Shown: positions 1-7,758, counted from the stretch's first letter. The stretch is DNA of 13,188 nt from Hyphomicrobiales bacterium (GCA_015487515.1 WFPQ01000225.1:1-13188); one strand, 5' to 3'. Notes: a model not told the origin generated them from the sequence alone. Made by a program: numbers and translations.

Positions 1-289
1 CGACAATGTCGTGAACCAGCAGCATTTTGATCACCCGCAGCATGTCGGTGCCTTCCGGAGCAAAATCGGAAAACACGATTGCCATAAGGGCCAGTTGCCA
101 TGAATGTTCGGCATCGTTCTCCTTGCGGGAGCGATCGAGCAGCGGAGTCTGGCGCCAGACCTGCTTGAGCCTGTCGATCTCAAGAACGAAACCAACCTGG
201 CGGGCCAGCCTTTGGGGCTGGTCAAGATCGAGCAGGACCCGCATCGCCTTGCCGGGACGGGTCAATTCCATATCGGGGGATAATTCCAT
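1..289 (-). CDS. HD-domain phosphohydrolase (YfbR/HDDC2-like), N-terminal part, cut by window edge
   Basis: Reading the minus strand from an ATG at 289 gives an open frame that leaves the window at position 1, so only the first 96 or so residues are visible. The visible protein contains LARQVGFVLEIDRLKQVWRQ, then KENDAEHSWQLALMA and LLVHDIV. This is the usual start of the HD-domain family that includes the 5'-deoxynucleotidase YfbR and HDDC2. The His of AEHSW and the HD of VHDIV are metal-binding residues of that fold. The substrate is probably a deoxynucleoside monophosphate, but this is inferred from the family only. The start is uncertain. ATG codons at 289 and 271 are in frame and neither has a good ribosome-binding site. 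A GTG at 352 is preceded, at long spacing, by AAGGAAAG. The conserved family part begins shortly after 271. The gene is divergent from the secreted-protein gene at 513. Confidence 0.8.
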   Translation of the reverse strand, partial: MELSPDMELTRPGKAMRVLLDLDQPQRLARQVGFVLEIDRLKQVWRQTPLLDRSRKENDAEHSWQLALMAIVFSDFAPEGTDMLRVIKMLLVHDIV

Positions 290-512
290 ATCGGGAAATG
301 ACGAACCGGCAGAACCGGCGGAGAATTTTGGTTTTTCAGGCTTTATCACGTGTATTTGATCTTTCCTTGGTGTATGTTGCCCGCCGGGCCCATGGAGCCC
401 GAAGAATCTGTCATACGGATCAAAAAGCCCGATCAAAAAACAGAATATGGGCAGCAGGGTATGGACCAATCGGGTTCAGGGATTTCAGAATTTACGGGCA
501 ACGGGGAGAAAA
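290..512. other. Divergent intergenic region between HD-domain gene and secreted-protein gene
   Basis: This stretch separates two genes that point away from each other, so it should hold both promoters. I could not identify a convincing -35/-10 pair for either. GATCAAAAA occurs twice as a direct repeat (418-426 and 431-439). A purine-rich GGGGAGA (503-509) just before the ATG at 513 is the ribosome-binding site of the rightward gene. On the minus strand the frame of the HD-domain gene stays open back to a TGA at 478-476 but has no ATG in the extra part. Confidence 0.5.
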
Positions 513-1007
513 ATGCGTCTTTTACCAATCATGTTTTCGATGCTGATGGCAGTTATTGCCATTGCAAATGCAACTTCTGCCATTGCGCAGGAATGGTCAA
601 CCTATTCAAATGCCCGCTATGGAGCAACCGCCGAAGTGCCGCCCGGCTTCAAGCCCGCCGGTCCAGAGGCCAACAATGCCGAAGGACTGATTTTTCTGCA
701 CAGGAATGGAAGCACCCTGACAATCTACGGGCTCGACATTGCCAACCGCGATCTTGAGGCACAGGTCGAACAGATGATGGCCTTTGAAAATTCCTATAGC
801 GGATGGCAGATGGCCGGCAGGGAAATAAATGATGATTGGGCCGAATTCGTGGCCCGGGGCGGAAACCGCACCCTAAGGGTTAGAATAATAACCGCCTGCG
901 GGGGAAAAATCGGCCTGGTGACACGATTCGAAATGGTTGGAAACCTGAATGTACAGGCCGACAGGGTGGAAGAATCCCTGAGAAAAGGCCCGGCCCGGGT
1001 TTGCTGA
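513..1007 (+). CDS. Small secreted protein of unknown function
   Basis: The gene encodes 164 residues. The start at 513 is chosen because GGGGAGA lies directly upstream and because it begins a classical signal peptide: MRLLP, a hydrophobic stretch to about residue 20, then an alanine-rich AIA-Q site with likely cleavage after residue 25. The frame is open further upstream to an ATG at 447, but that start would bury the signal peptide. The mature part is about 139 residues with no membrane segment. It contains YGATAEVPPGFKP near its N-terminus and has two cysteines, one in ITACGG and one as the last residue, which could form a disulfide. I do not recognise the family. Export to the periplasm is inferred from the signal peptide. 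The gene stands alone, divergent from the HD-domain gene and convergent with cobO, so the context gives no function. Confidence 0.75.
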   Translation: MRLLPIMFSMLMAVIAIANATSAIAQEWSTYSNARYGATAEVPPGFKPAGPEANNAEGLIFLHRNGSTLTIYGLDIANRDLEAQVEQMMAFENSYSGWQMAGREINDDWAEFVARGGNRTLRVRIITACGGKIGLVTRFEMVGNLNVQADRVEESLRKGPARVC

Positions 1008-1059
1008 CAAGTCTGCTTGCAAGTGTAATGATCAGACCATGCAGCCGGAAATGACAGGG

Positions 1060-1099
1060 CCGGTCCATTATTTTTGATACGCCAGGGATAATGGCCCGG
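1060..1099 (+). terminator. Imperfect hairpin after the secreted-protein gene, possible terminator
   Basis: Arms 1060-1071 and 1088-1099 pair at 11 of 12 positions, including the perfect CCATTAT/ATAATGG core, with a 16-base loop. The hairpin lies 53 bases after the stop at 1007 and is followed, after a gap of 9 bases, by six T residues at 1109-1114. The gap and the large loop make it an untypical intrinsic terminator. The position between convergent genes fits that role. Confidence 0.4.
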
Positions 1100-1108
1100 G
1101 CAGGCAGG

Positions 1109-1200
1109 TTTTTTGCCTTGTGCCAACGGGCTTTTTTGCCTTGTGCCAACGGGCTTTTTGGCCTTATGCCGGCGGGCTTTTTGGCCTCGCGCCGGCAGGC
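1109..1200. repeat. Four tandem copies of a 23-bp GC-rich/T-rich repeat
   Basis: Four directly adjacent 23-bp units are seen at 1109-1131, 1132-1154, 1155-1177 and 1178-1200. Each starts with five or six T residues followed by GCC or GGCC and ends in GGGC (AGGC in the last). The first two units are identical. The last two diverge from them mainly in the middle, CTTGTGCCAAC becoming CTTATGCCGGC and CTCGCGCCGGC. The array ends 25 bases before the last base of cobO on the other strand. The unit length is not a multiple of three and both neighbouring genes end outside the array, so it is not coding. The alternation of a GC-rich block and a T-run recalls intrinsic terminators, but I cannot show that it acts as one. 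Confidence 0.85.
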
Positions 1201-1225
1201 TGGTCCCCTCCAAAATCTCAAGAAA

Positions 1226-1891
1226 TCAGAATTCGATTCCGGCCTGGGCCTTTACACCGCTTCTGAAGGGATGCTTGATCTGGGTCATCTCGGTAACCAG
1301 GTCGGCAATCTCCAGGAGTTCATCCCGGGCATTGCGCCCGGTAATGATGACATGGGTATCCCTGGGCTTGTCCTTCAGCACCGCAACCACCTCGTTTATG
1401 TCCAGATAGTCATAGCGCAGGCATATGTTCAGTTCATCGAGCAGGATCATTTCATGGGATGGGTCCATGATCATCTTCCTGGCCTCGTCCCAGGCCGCCC
1501 TGGCCGCCCGGATGTCGCGGGCCCGGTCCTGGGTATCCCATGTGAACCCCTCTCCCATGGCCCTTATGGTTACCTGGTCGGAAAACCTTTCAAGCACATC
1601 GCGTTCTCCGGTTCCCCACTTGCCCTTCACGAATTGCACTATGCCGATCTTGAAACCATGGCCAATGGCACGAAAGACCATGCCGAAGGCGGCAGTGGAT
1701 TTGCCCTTTCCCTTGCCGGTGTGAACAATGATCAGACCGCGTTCTTCTGTTTTGGTGGCCAGAATTTTATCGCGGGCAGCTTTCTTCTTGGCCATTTTCC
1801 TGGCGTGATATTCATTGCGCTCGGCCTCGCTCATCAGGTCGGTTTTCTTGAGACCGGCCCTGCGAGGAGTTTTTGGGGTTTTTTCCATCAT
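1226..1891 (-). CDS. cobO: Cob(I)alamin (corrinoid) adenosyltransferase, CobO/CobA type
   Basis: The gene encodes 221 residues. CobO transfers the adenosyl group of ATP to the cobalt of the corrinoid, giving the Co-C bond of adenosylcobalamin intermediates, in the cytoplasm. The sequence shows the family P-loop HTGKGKGKSTAAFG (about residues 57-70), then FKIGIVQFVKG, and the acidic motif LLDELN (about 150-155). The late VIITGRNA is also typical. The N-terminal 45 residues are charged (many K, R, E), as in proteobacterial members. The start at 1891 overlaps the cobN stop as ATGA and is preceded by GGAGAAGA. An upstream in-frame ATG at 1939 would lie deep within cobN and lacks support. It is the last gene of the riboswitch-led operon. 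The function is close to certain from the motifs and the neighbourhood. Confidence 0.95.
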   Translation of the reverse strand: MMEKTPKTPRRAGLKKTDLMSEAERNEYHARKMAKKKAARDKILATKTEERGLIIVHTGKGKGKSTAAFGMVFRAIGHGFKIGIVQFVKGKWGTGERDVLERFSDQVTIRAMGEGFTWDTQDRARDIRAARAAWDEARKMIMDPSHEMILLDELNICLRYDYLDINEVVAVLKDKPRDTHVIITGRNARDELLEIADLVTEMTQIKHPFRSGVKAQAGIEF

Positions 1892-4800
1892 TCTTCTCCA
1901 TTGAGCACAGCATAGGCAGAATTGGATTTTGGTGTCCACAGGCCTCGTTCGACGGCCTCGTTGAATTTCATCAGCAATTCATCATGTCCATGGGAATTGT
2001 TGTTCCTTATGAAATCCCTGACTTCTTCATCAAGAACGAATGCCTCAAAGGCCAGGTCAAAATGGTGCGTCTTCACGGCACCGGTGGTGGCGGCAAAGGC
2101 AAACATGTAATCAACGGTGGCAATTATCTCGAATGCGCCCTTGTAACCATGGTTCATGACCCCCCCGATCCACCTGGGGTTTAGAACCCGGGAACGCATC
2201 ACCCGGGAAATTTCCATTTCAAGGGTGCGGGCCAGCGGTCTTTGCGGCCGGGAATGATCATTGTGATAGGCGGCAGGTTTTCTTCCGCTCAGGGACTGGG
2301 CCGTGACAAAAAGCCCCCCCTCGAACTGGTAATAATCGTCACTGTCCAGCAAATCATGCTCGCGATTGTCCTGGTTGTGCACCACCGCATCAATACCGCC
2401 GAGCCGGGCGGCAAACCTTTCATGTTCGGGCAGGCCCCTGGCATTGAGGCCATAGGCATATTGCCCCCATTCAAGAAATGCCCCTGCCAGGTCGGACTTG
2501 TCATCCCAGGTGGAATTGTCCATCAGCCCCTGCAGGCCGGCCCCGTAGGAGCCGGGCCTGGAACCGAAAATCCGGTGACCGGCCCCAAGGGCCGCATCAA
2601 GTTCACTGTTTCCACGCTCCATCAGTTCGAGGGTTTCGCGGCGCATGGCAGCGGCAATCGGATTTTGATCCTCGGGTTCATCAAGGGCGCCAACCGCCCT
2701 TATGGCCTGATCGAAAAGAGTAACGAGCTGGGGAAAGGCATCCCTGAAAAACCCGGAAATTCTCAAGACCACATCAATTCTGGGCCGGCCCAGCTTTGCA
2801 AGGGGAATTATTTCAAAGCCGCTCACCCTGAGGGATCCCGGGTCCCACCTGGGCCTGGCCCCGATAAAGGCCAGGGCCTGGGCAATGTCATCGCCCCCGG
2901 TCCGCATGTTGGCCGTGCCCCAGACCCCAAGGGCAAGGGAGCGAAGATGGGTGCCGTTTTGCTGAAAATGCAACAGGGCAAGGTTTTCTGCCGATTTATA
3001 CCCCAGTTCCCAGGCCGTGGGGGTGGGCAGGGCGCGATTGTCAAGGGAATAGAAATTGCGACCGGTGGGCAATACGTCAAGCCGCCCCCGGGAGGGAGCA
3101 CCGGAGGGGCCGGGGGCAATGAACTTTCCATCAAGACCATCAATCAGGGCATTGATCTCGGCCGGACCACAAGCGGCAAGCCGTGGCCTGATGAAAGAAT
3201 TTACATGATCCAGAACTGCCGCCGTCGCCATGAAATCCGGGGGCAGTTTCCTGCCCTGGACAAATTGCGCCGCCAGCAGTTCAAGCCTTTCCAGCGTATC
3301 CCCCACATTGCGCCAGTGATCCTTGCATACATCGTGCAAAAGGGCTGGCCTCGGGCCGTTCCACCTGTCGGCCAGCCTTGCATCAAGGGGATCAAAACCA
3401 AGTCTTAGATCATCGGCAATGGCCCGGATCAGGGAGGCATCCTTCTGCTCCGTACCCCGGGGAATACGGGACAGGGCCACCAGGAGATCGCGCTGTTGTT
3501 CCCCTTCGGGCGAAATGCCAAAAACATGCAGGCCATCGCGAATCTGGGCCTCCTTGAGTTCGCAGAGAAAATTATCTATTTCGCCAAGGGCCTGATCCTC
3601 GTCATCGGGCAGGTCGATATCACGATCCAGCGCCGTATCGCGGGTAAAATCCAGGATACGCCTTTTCAACCCTTCCAGCCGACGCCGGTCCATGCCGGAA
3701 GCCGCGTAATATTCATCGAGCAAGGACTCCAGGTCCTTTAAGGGACCATAGGTCTCGGCCCGGGTCAGCGGAGGCACAAGGTGGTCTATGATGACCGCAC
3801 CGGTGCGGCGCTTGGCCTGGGTGCCCTCGCCGGGATCATTGACGATGAAGGGATAAAAATGGGGCAGACCAGCCCACAGGGCAGCCGGGTGATCGGCCAG
3901 GTCCAGCGCCACCGCCTTGCCGGGCAGCCATTCGAGATTGCCATGCTTGCCATTGTGAACAAGGGCATGGGCACCAAAGACATGCCTTGTCCACAGATAG
4001 ACGGCCAGATAGGCATGGGGGGGAACAAGGTCCGGGTCGTGATAGCTTGCCTCTTCATCAAGGTCATAACCGCGGGAAGGCTGAAGCAGCACGGCAACAT
4101 TGCCAAAGAATATCACAGGAAGATGAAAACCGTCGGGGCGGCAAAAGGGATCGTTTTCAGGTTTCCCCCAGCGCTGCCCTGTCTCCCTGCGGATTTTTTC
4201 CGGCAGTTTTTCAAACAGTCGACCATAGGTTTCAAGGTCCAGAACCGCCCCGCCCTCCCCCCGGGAAGGGTTGGCATTGGTGGGACCCGACTGCAGGAGA
4301 CCTATCAACTCATTGGACGTTTGCGGGAGGTTACCTATTGCATATCCAGCCTTCTTCAGGGCGCGCAGGATCTCAAGGCTGGAGGCGGGCGCATCGTACC
4401 CGACCCCGTTGGCAATGCGGCCATCGCGAATGGGATAATTGGCCAGCACCATGGCTATGCGGCGGCCCTTCCTGGGGGTATCCTGCAGCCTTGTCCAGTT
4501 TCCGGCCAGTTCGACGGCCCGGCAAATCCCCTCATGATCCGGGGCATAGGAGTTCAGAAAACACTGGGTATCTTCATTCCAGAGCGAGGGCTGCTTGTGG
4601 CCGACTATCAGGGCGCCAATGCGCCCGTCCAGTTCGGGCAGAACCACCTGCATGGCCAGATCCTTGGCGCCAAGGCCCTGGATATCGTCCTGCCATGCCT
4701 CCCGTGAGCGCCCGTTCTGAACCAGCTGGATTACGGGGGCAGAAATATCGGCAAACGGATTCCGACCCGGCTCCATGCCGTCAAGCCCAAGGGCAAAGCC

Positions 4801-5628
4801 GGTCATGTTGAAAATGACAGAGGGGGGGAAATGTTCGAACACCCTGCGCACGAAGCGGATGCAGGCCCCTTCCTTCAGGCTGGAGATCACAAGGGGAACC
4901 GGCCGCATCCCATTTCCTGAGAGTTCCTCGATCAGGCACTGGACCGTTGCGGTCCCCGCCCCCTCCAGCGCTGCGCGATAAAACAGCAAAGGGACATTAT
5001 GCCCCCCGTCCCTGCCAACCCCTTTGCCCGGTCCGGCAATTTTCCCATGCAGACGCTCCAACTGTTCTGGGTCAACCATGCCCTTTCCGGGCCAGAAGGC
5101 CCCGAACCGGGCAAAGGGCCTGGCGGAAACTTCTCCCGGGGAGCCCGATGCGGCCAGCGACTTAAAGGCAGCAAGGGCCAGGTCCATGTTTTCCGGCCCG
5201 CCGGCAACAAAAAGCCCGTGCAGGGCCTGCCAGTGGGATTTTTCAATATTGGAAAGATCCAGCAATTGGGGATCGACAGTGGCATCCCCCGGCAAAAAAA
5301 CAAGTCGCAAATTGCCGGAATCGGCCAGCCTTGCAAGTTCATCAACCCCGTATTGCCAATAAGAAGTGCCCCCCAGAAGGCGCACGACGATCAGCTTTGC
5401 CCCTGAGGCGGTTTTCTGCAACCACAGGTCTACAGACATGTTATGGGACAGTTGCAGGAAATTTACCAGGCGCAGCCCCGTTTCACCGGCCCTTGAAGCG
5501 GCGGCGGCAAGGGCGCAGAGCTCGCTGTCGGCGGCAGAGACAAAAATGATCTCGCCGGGAGCCTGGTCCAGGTCAATGGCTTCACCCTCCTGCTGCAAAA
5601 TTCCCGATTGGGCAGCCAGAAGATGCAT
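1888..5628 (-). CDS. cobN: Cobaltochelatase large subunit CobN (aerobic pathway)
   Basis: The gene encodes 1246 residues, the usual length for proteobacterial CobN. CobN is the large, corrin-binding subunit of the ATP-dependent chelatase that inserts Co2+ into hydrogenobyrinic acid a,c-diamide. It works with the AAA+ subunits CobS and CobT, which are not in this window. The N-terminus MHLLAAQSG is typical. The highly conserved core includes ALVHNGKHGNLEWLPGK (about 555-571) and FIVNDPGEGTQAKRR (about 594-608), and TWDDKSDLAGAFLEWG lies in the C-terminal third. No frameshift or missing segment is visible. The start ATG shares one base with the TGA of cobW (positions 5630-5626), and GGAG lies about nine bases upstream, indicating translational coupling. 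The last four bases overlap cobO. The related MgChelatase subunit ChlH/BchH is an alternative family. The neighbours cobW, cobO and the cobalamin riboswitch settle it as CobN. Confidence 0.96.
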   Translation of the reverse strand: MHLLAAQSGILQQEGEAIDLDQAPGEIIFVSAADSELCALAAAASRAGETGLRLVNFLQLSHNMSVDLWLQKTASGAKLIVVRLLGGTSYWQYGVDELARLADSGNLRLVFLPGDATVDPQLLDLSNIEKSHWQALHGLFVAGGPENMDLALAAFKSLAASGSPGEVSARPFARFGAFWPGKGMVDPEQLERLHGKIAGPGKGVGRDGGHNVPLLFYRAALEGAGTATVQCLIEELSGNGMRPVPLVISSLKEGACIRFVRRVFEHFPPSVIFNMTGFALGLDGMEPGRNPFADISAPVIQLVQNGRSREAWQDDIQGLGAKDLAMQVVLPELDGRIGALIVGHKQPSLWNEDTQCFLNSYAPDHEGICRAVELAGNWTRLQDTPRKGRRIAMVLANYPIRDGRIANGVGYDAPASSLEILRALKKAGYAIGNLPQTSNELIGLLQSGPTNANPSRGEGGAVLDLETYGRLFEKLPEKIRRETGQRWGKPENDPFCRPDGFHLPVIFFGNVAVLLQPSRGYDLDEEASYHDPDLVPPHAYLAVYLWTRHVFGAHALVHNGKHGNLEWLPGKAVALDLADHPAALWAGLPHFYPFIVNDPGEGTQAKRRTGAVIIDHLVPPLTRAETYGPLKDLESLLDEYYAASGMDRRRLEGLKRRILDFTRDTALDRDIDLPDDEDQALGEIDNFLCELKEAQIRDGLHVFGISPEGEQQRDLLVALSRIPRGTEQKDASLIRAIADDLRLGFDPLDARLADRWNGPRPALLHDVCKDHWRNVGDTLERLELLAAQFVQGRKLPPDFMATAAVLDHVNSFIRPRLAACGPAEINALIDGLDGKFIAPGPSGAPSRGRLDVLPTGRNFYSLDNRALPTPTAWELGYKSAENLALLHFQQNGTHLRSLALGVWGTANMRTGGDDIAQALAFIGARPRWDPGSLRVSGFEIIPLAKLGRPRIDVVLRISGFFRDAFPQLVTLFDQAIRAVGALDEPEDQNPIAAAMRRETLELMERGNSELDAALGAGHRIFGSRPGSYGAGLQGLMDNSTWDDKSDLAGAFLEWGQYAYGLNARGLPEHERFAARLGGIDAVVHNQDNREHDLLDSDDYYQFEGGLFVTAQSLSGRKPAAYHNDHSRPQRPLARTLEMEISRVMRSRVLNPRWIGGVMNHGYKGAFEIIATVDYMFAFAATTGAVKTHHFDLAFEAFVLDEEVRDFIRNNNSHGHDELLMKFNEAVERGLWTPKSNSAYAVLNGEE

Positions 5629-6677
5629 CAGGAAACTCCGCCGGGCCCGAAAATCCCTGCTATGGCCTGTTTGTCAAGGGGAGACTGACCGATGACGACC
5701 AGAGATGTAGCGGCCTTTTCATCCCCGGCCCATTCCCGGTCGAACCAGCTGTTTATGCGAGGTCCGACCGCCTGTATGACCAGCCTGGCCGGAGTGCCGG
5801 AAATGGCTGCAAAACCCTTGAGGCGCAGGATGTCATGCTCGATGATCGCCTTTTCGATGCTGGCCAGCAACGCGTCCCTGGAAGGGGCGGGGGGCAGCTC
5901 CAGGGAAAAACTGTCAAAATCATCATGCTCGTGCAGATCCCCGTCATGATCCCTTTCGTGGTGACTCTGGCGGCCTTCAAGATCATCCTGGGATTCCATG
6001 TTCATGCCCAGCAGAACCGCCACATCGACTTTTGCCATGCTGGCGCGGACGATCCTGGTTCCGGCCCGCATGTGATGCCTTACCTGGTCTTCGACCCGCT
6101 CCACTTCAGGCCCCTGCAGCAGATCGGTCTTGTTGATCACCACCAGATCGGCGCAAACCAGCTGGTCCTCGAACAATTCCCCCAGCGGGGTTTCATGATC
6201 CAGCATATCATCCCGCTGGCGCTGGACATTGACCCGCTTCTCGTCGGAAGCAAAACGCCCCCCGGCAAGGGCCGGGGCATCAACCAGTGTCACGATGCCA
6301 TCAATATTTACCCCGGCCCTGATCTGAGGCCAGTTAAAGGCACGCACCAGCGGCTGGGGCAGGGCCAGGCCGGAGGTTTCGATTATGATATGGTCGGGAC
6401 GGGGATCCCTGGCCAGTAGGGCCTGCATGGTGGGTATGAATTCATCGGCCACCGTGCAGCAGATGCAGCCATTGGCCAGTTCGATCACATCATCACCTCC
6501 ACAGGCCGCATCACCGCAATCGCTGAGCAGTTCCCCATCGACCCCGATATCGCCAAACTCGTTGACGATCAGGGCAATGCGCCTGCCGTCGGCGTTGGCA
6601 ATGACGTGGCGAACCAGGGTGGTCTTTCCGGCCCCCAGAAAACCGGTAATGATGGTTGCGGGTATCTTGCCAGCCAT
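5628..6677 (-). CDS. cobW: CobW, cobalamin-biosynthesis G3E GTPase / cobalt chaperone
   Basis: The gene encodes 349 residues. CobW belongs to the G3E family of GTPases that handle metals. In this setting it is thought to deliver cobalt to the CobN chelatase. The sequence shows a Walker A loop GFLGAGKTT (about residues 12-20), the metal-binding CICC (71-74, the family CxCC motif), ETSGLALP following the Walker B region (about 100-107), and the GTP base-recognition motif NKTD (182-185). A histidine- and acid-rich loop, SHHERDHDGDLHEHDD, at about 238-253 is a probable additional metal site. C54 and C59, just before CICC, are common in the CobW subgroup. The start at 6677 lies one base after the cbtA stop. 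GGAG with a spacing of about 12 bases precedes it, and the 3' end shares a base with cobN. Other COG0523 proteins (zinc chaperones) are look-alikes, but the neighbourhood favours cobalt. Confidence 0.95.
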   Translation of the reverse strand: MAGKIPATIITGFLGAGKTTLVRHVIANADGRRIALIVNEFGDIGVDGELLSDCGDAACGGDDVIELANGCICCTVADEFIPTMQALLARDPRPDHIIIETSGLALPQPLVRAFNWPQIRAGVNIDGIVTLVDAPALAGGRFASDEKRVNVQRQRDDMLDHETPLGELFEDQLVCADLVVINKTDLLQGPEVERVEDQVRHHMRAGTRIVRASMAKVDVAVLLGMNMESQDDLEGRQSHHERDHDGDLHEHDDFDSFSLELPPAPSRDALLASIEKAIIEHDILRLKGFAAISGTPARLVIQAVGPRINSWFDREWAGDEKAATSLVVIGQSPLDKQAIAGIFGPGGVS

Positions 6678-6678
6678 T

Positions 6679-7437
6679 TTATGATGTCTCCTGCCCGTTG
6701 ATGCGCATATTTATCCAGCCGAATGAAAAGCCAAGGGTGATCCAGAATGCAAACAGTGAAAACATGGCATTGGACACATAGATCAGGACGAGCGCAGCCG
6801 GAACATTTGAAGGCTCATCCGGTGGTTGCGGAGCACCGGCAATGTGGGGAACCAGCATCAATGCCAGGGCAATGAACATTCCGCCCGGATTGCGGTTCCG
6901 GTAAAGGACAAAAATTGCCAGGGACGAAATCAGTACGGTTCCAAGCCACCAGACCTGGCGCTGGCCGAGTTCTGCTGCAACCATGCCGGGAAGTTCGGGC
7001 GGCAGCCCAATGGAAGGCATAAGGGAAACCGAGACATATCCGGCCAGACCCCAGAGCAGACCGTTTGCGGCCGTGACCGGAATGTTGGAAAAAACCGAAA
7101 TCGCCCCCAGAACAAGGGCATAACCAAGGCCTGTCAGAACACTGGCCAGCACCGTATAGGCGGCCCGCTCCAGCCCCTCCCCCGGTCCCCAGGCGACGGA
7201 TTCGGGCGCAGTTTCACTTGCATTTCCAGCAGTGGCGTCAATTGGCTGCGGATGGGGATGCGGGCCGGCAGGAAACGGATCATCGGCGTGTTCAAGGGCA
7301 TGAACCGGGCTGATTTCATAGGATTCGGCCTCGATGATGAGCGGTACCACCCGCCATTGCTGGATGGCAGACAGAACCAGGCCGGAGACCAGGCCGGCAA
7401 GCACCGCGGCGAAAAAAACCTGTTGGAACAACTTCAT
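6679..7437 (-). CDS. cbtA: CbtA, cobalt transporter integral membrane subunit
   Basis: The gene encodes 252 residues. CbtA was proposed as the membrane subunit of a B12-regulated cobalt importer because it sits next to CbtB and cobalamin genes. Hydrophobic segments are visible at about residues 8-26, 95-115, 120-140, 165-180, 187-200 and 212-240, so five to six membrane spans are likely. Between the first and second span lies a stretch rich in His and acidic residues, including HALEHADD and PHPHPQP (about 46-64), a plausible metal-collecting segment. The start at 7437 is preferred because it gives the conserved MKLFQQVFFAA N-terminus and has AGGT a few bases upstream. An ATG at 7467 would add ten non-conserved residues. 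It is followed almost immediately by cobW. Transport of cobalt is a family assignment by association and cannot be seen in the sequence itself. Confidence 0.88.
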   Translation of the reverse strand: MKLFQQVFFAAVLAGLVSGLVLSAIQQWRVVPLIIEAESYEISPVHALEHADDPFPAGPHPHPQPIDATAGNASETAPESVAWGPGEGLERAAYTVLASVLTGLGYALVLGAISVFSNIPVTAANGLLWGLAGYVSVSLMPSIGLPPELPGMVAAELGQRQVWWLGTVLISSLAIFVLYRNRNPGGMFIALALMLVPHIAGAPQPPDEPSNVPAALVLIYVSNAMFSLFAFWITLGFSFGWINMRINGQETS

Positions 7438-7552
7438 ATTATTACCTGAACAAGAGAATGAAAGCACCGGGCCACCGGAACAAAACCGGCAGCCGCGGAC
7501 TCCTGCTCACAGGCCGAGCAAAGAACTGCAACCTGCAAGACAACGAAACCGG

Positions 7553-7750
7553 CTAGTGACAGGGAAAACCCATGGCATGGCGGGTATCATGGGCACCATT
7601 ATGGACAGCAATGTCCTGGGCAAAGCCGGTTCCGATGATGAGCGTCAGGCCGATCATAAGGGAAAGGGAGCCCGCGATCAGTCTTTGGGAAAGGGAAATG
7701 GTGTATTCTTGAGTCTTGGCGTTAGTCTTGGCGTTAGTCTTGGCGTTCAT
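7553..7750 (-). CDS. cbtB: CbtB, small cobalt transporter subunit
   Basis: The gene encodes 65 residues: a short polar N-terminus, one hydrophobic span (about residues 23-43), then a short tail with the family signature HNGAHDTRHAMGFPCH at the extreme C-terminus. The His, Asp and Cys residues of this tail are the likely metal ligands. CbtB almost always sits directly before CbtA under a cobalamin riboswitch, as here. The start at 7750 is preceded by GGAGGG with 11 bases of spacing. An in-frame ATG at 7804 would add 18 residues from the riboswitch leader and is unlikely. Residues 2-13 are three exact NAKT repeats encoded by three perfect 12-bp units. The gap to cbtA is 115 bases and contains no obvious terminator. 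Confidence 0.9.
   Translation of the reverse strand: MNAKTNAKTNAKTQEYTISLSQRLIAGSLSLMIGLTLIIGTGFAQDIAVHNGAHDTRHAMGFPCH
7712..7747 (-). repeat. Three perfect 12-bp tandem repeats inside cbtB
   Basis: On the minus strand AACGCCAAGACT is repeated three times without a mismatch (7747-7736, 7735-7724 and 7723-7712), directly after the cbtB start codon. It encodes NAKT three times. Because the unit is 12 bp, loss or gain of a copy keeps the frame. The repeats lie ahead of the membrane span. Confidence 0.95.
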
Positions 7751-7758
7751 GGTGGTCA

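Noticed and set aside
1109..1200. CRISPR array
   Set aside because: The units are directly adjacent with no spacers, and no cas gene is near.
2242..4707. Long open frames on the plus strand inside cobN (for example 2242-3408 and 3781-4707)
   Set aside because: They are antisense to a complete, highly conserved CobN. Their translations are Gly/Pro-rich without domain motifs, as expected of shadows in a GC-rich gene.
5628..6677. Extra cysteines C54 and C59 before CICC in CobW as a novel metal site
   Set aside because: A CGD-x-AC segment before the CxCC motif is usual in the CobW subgroup of the G3E family.
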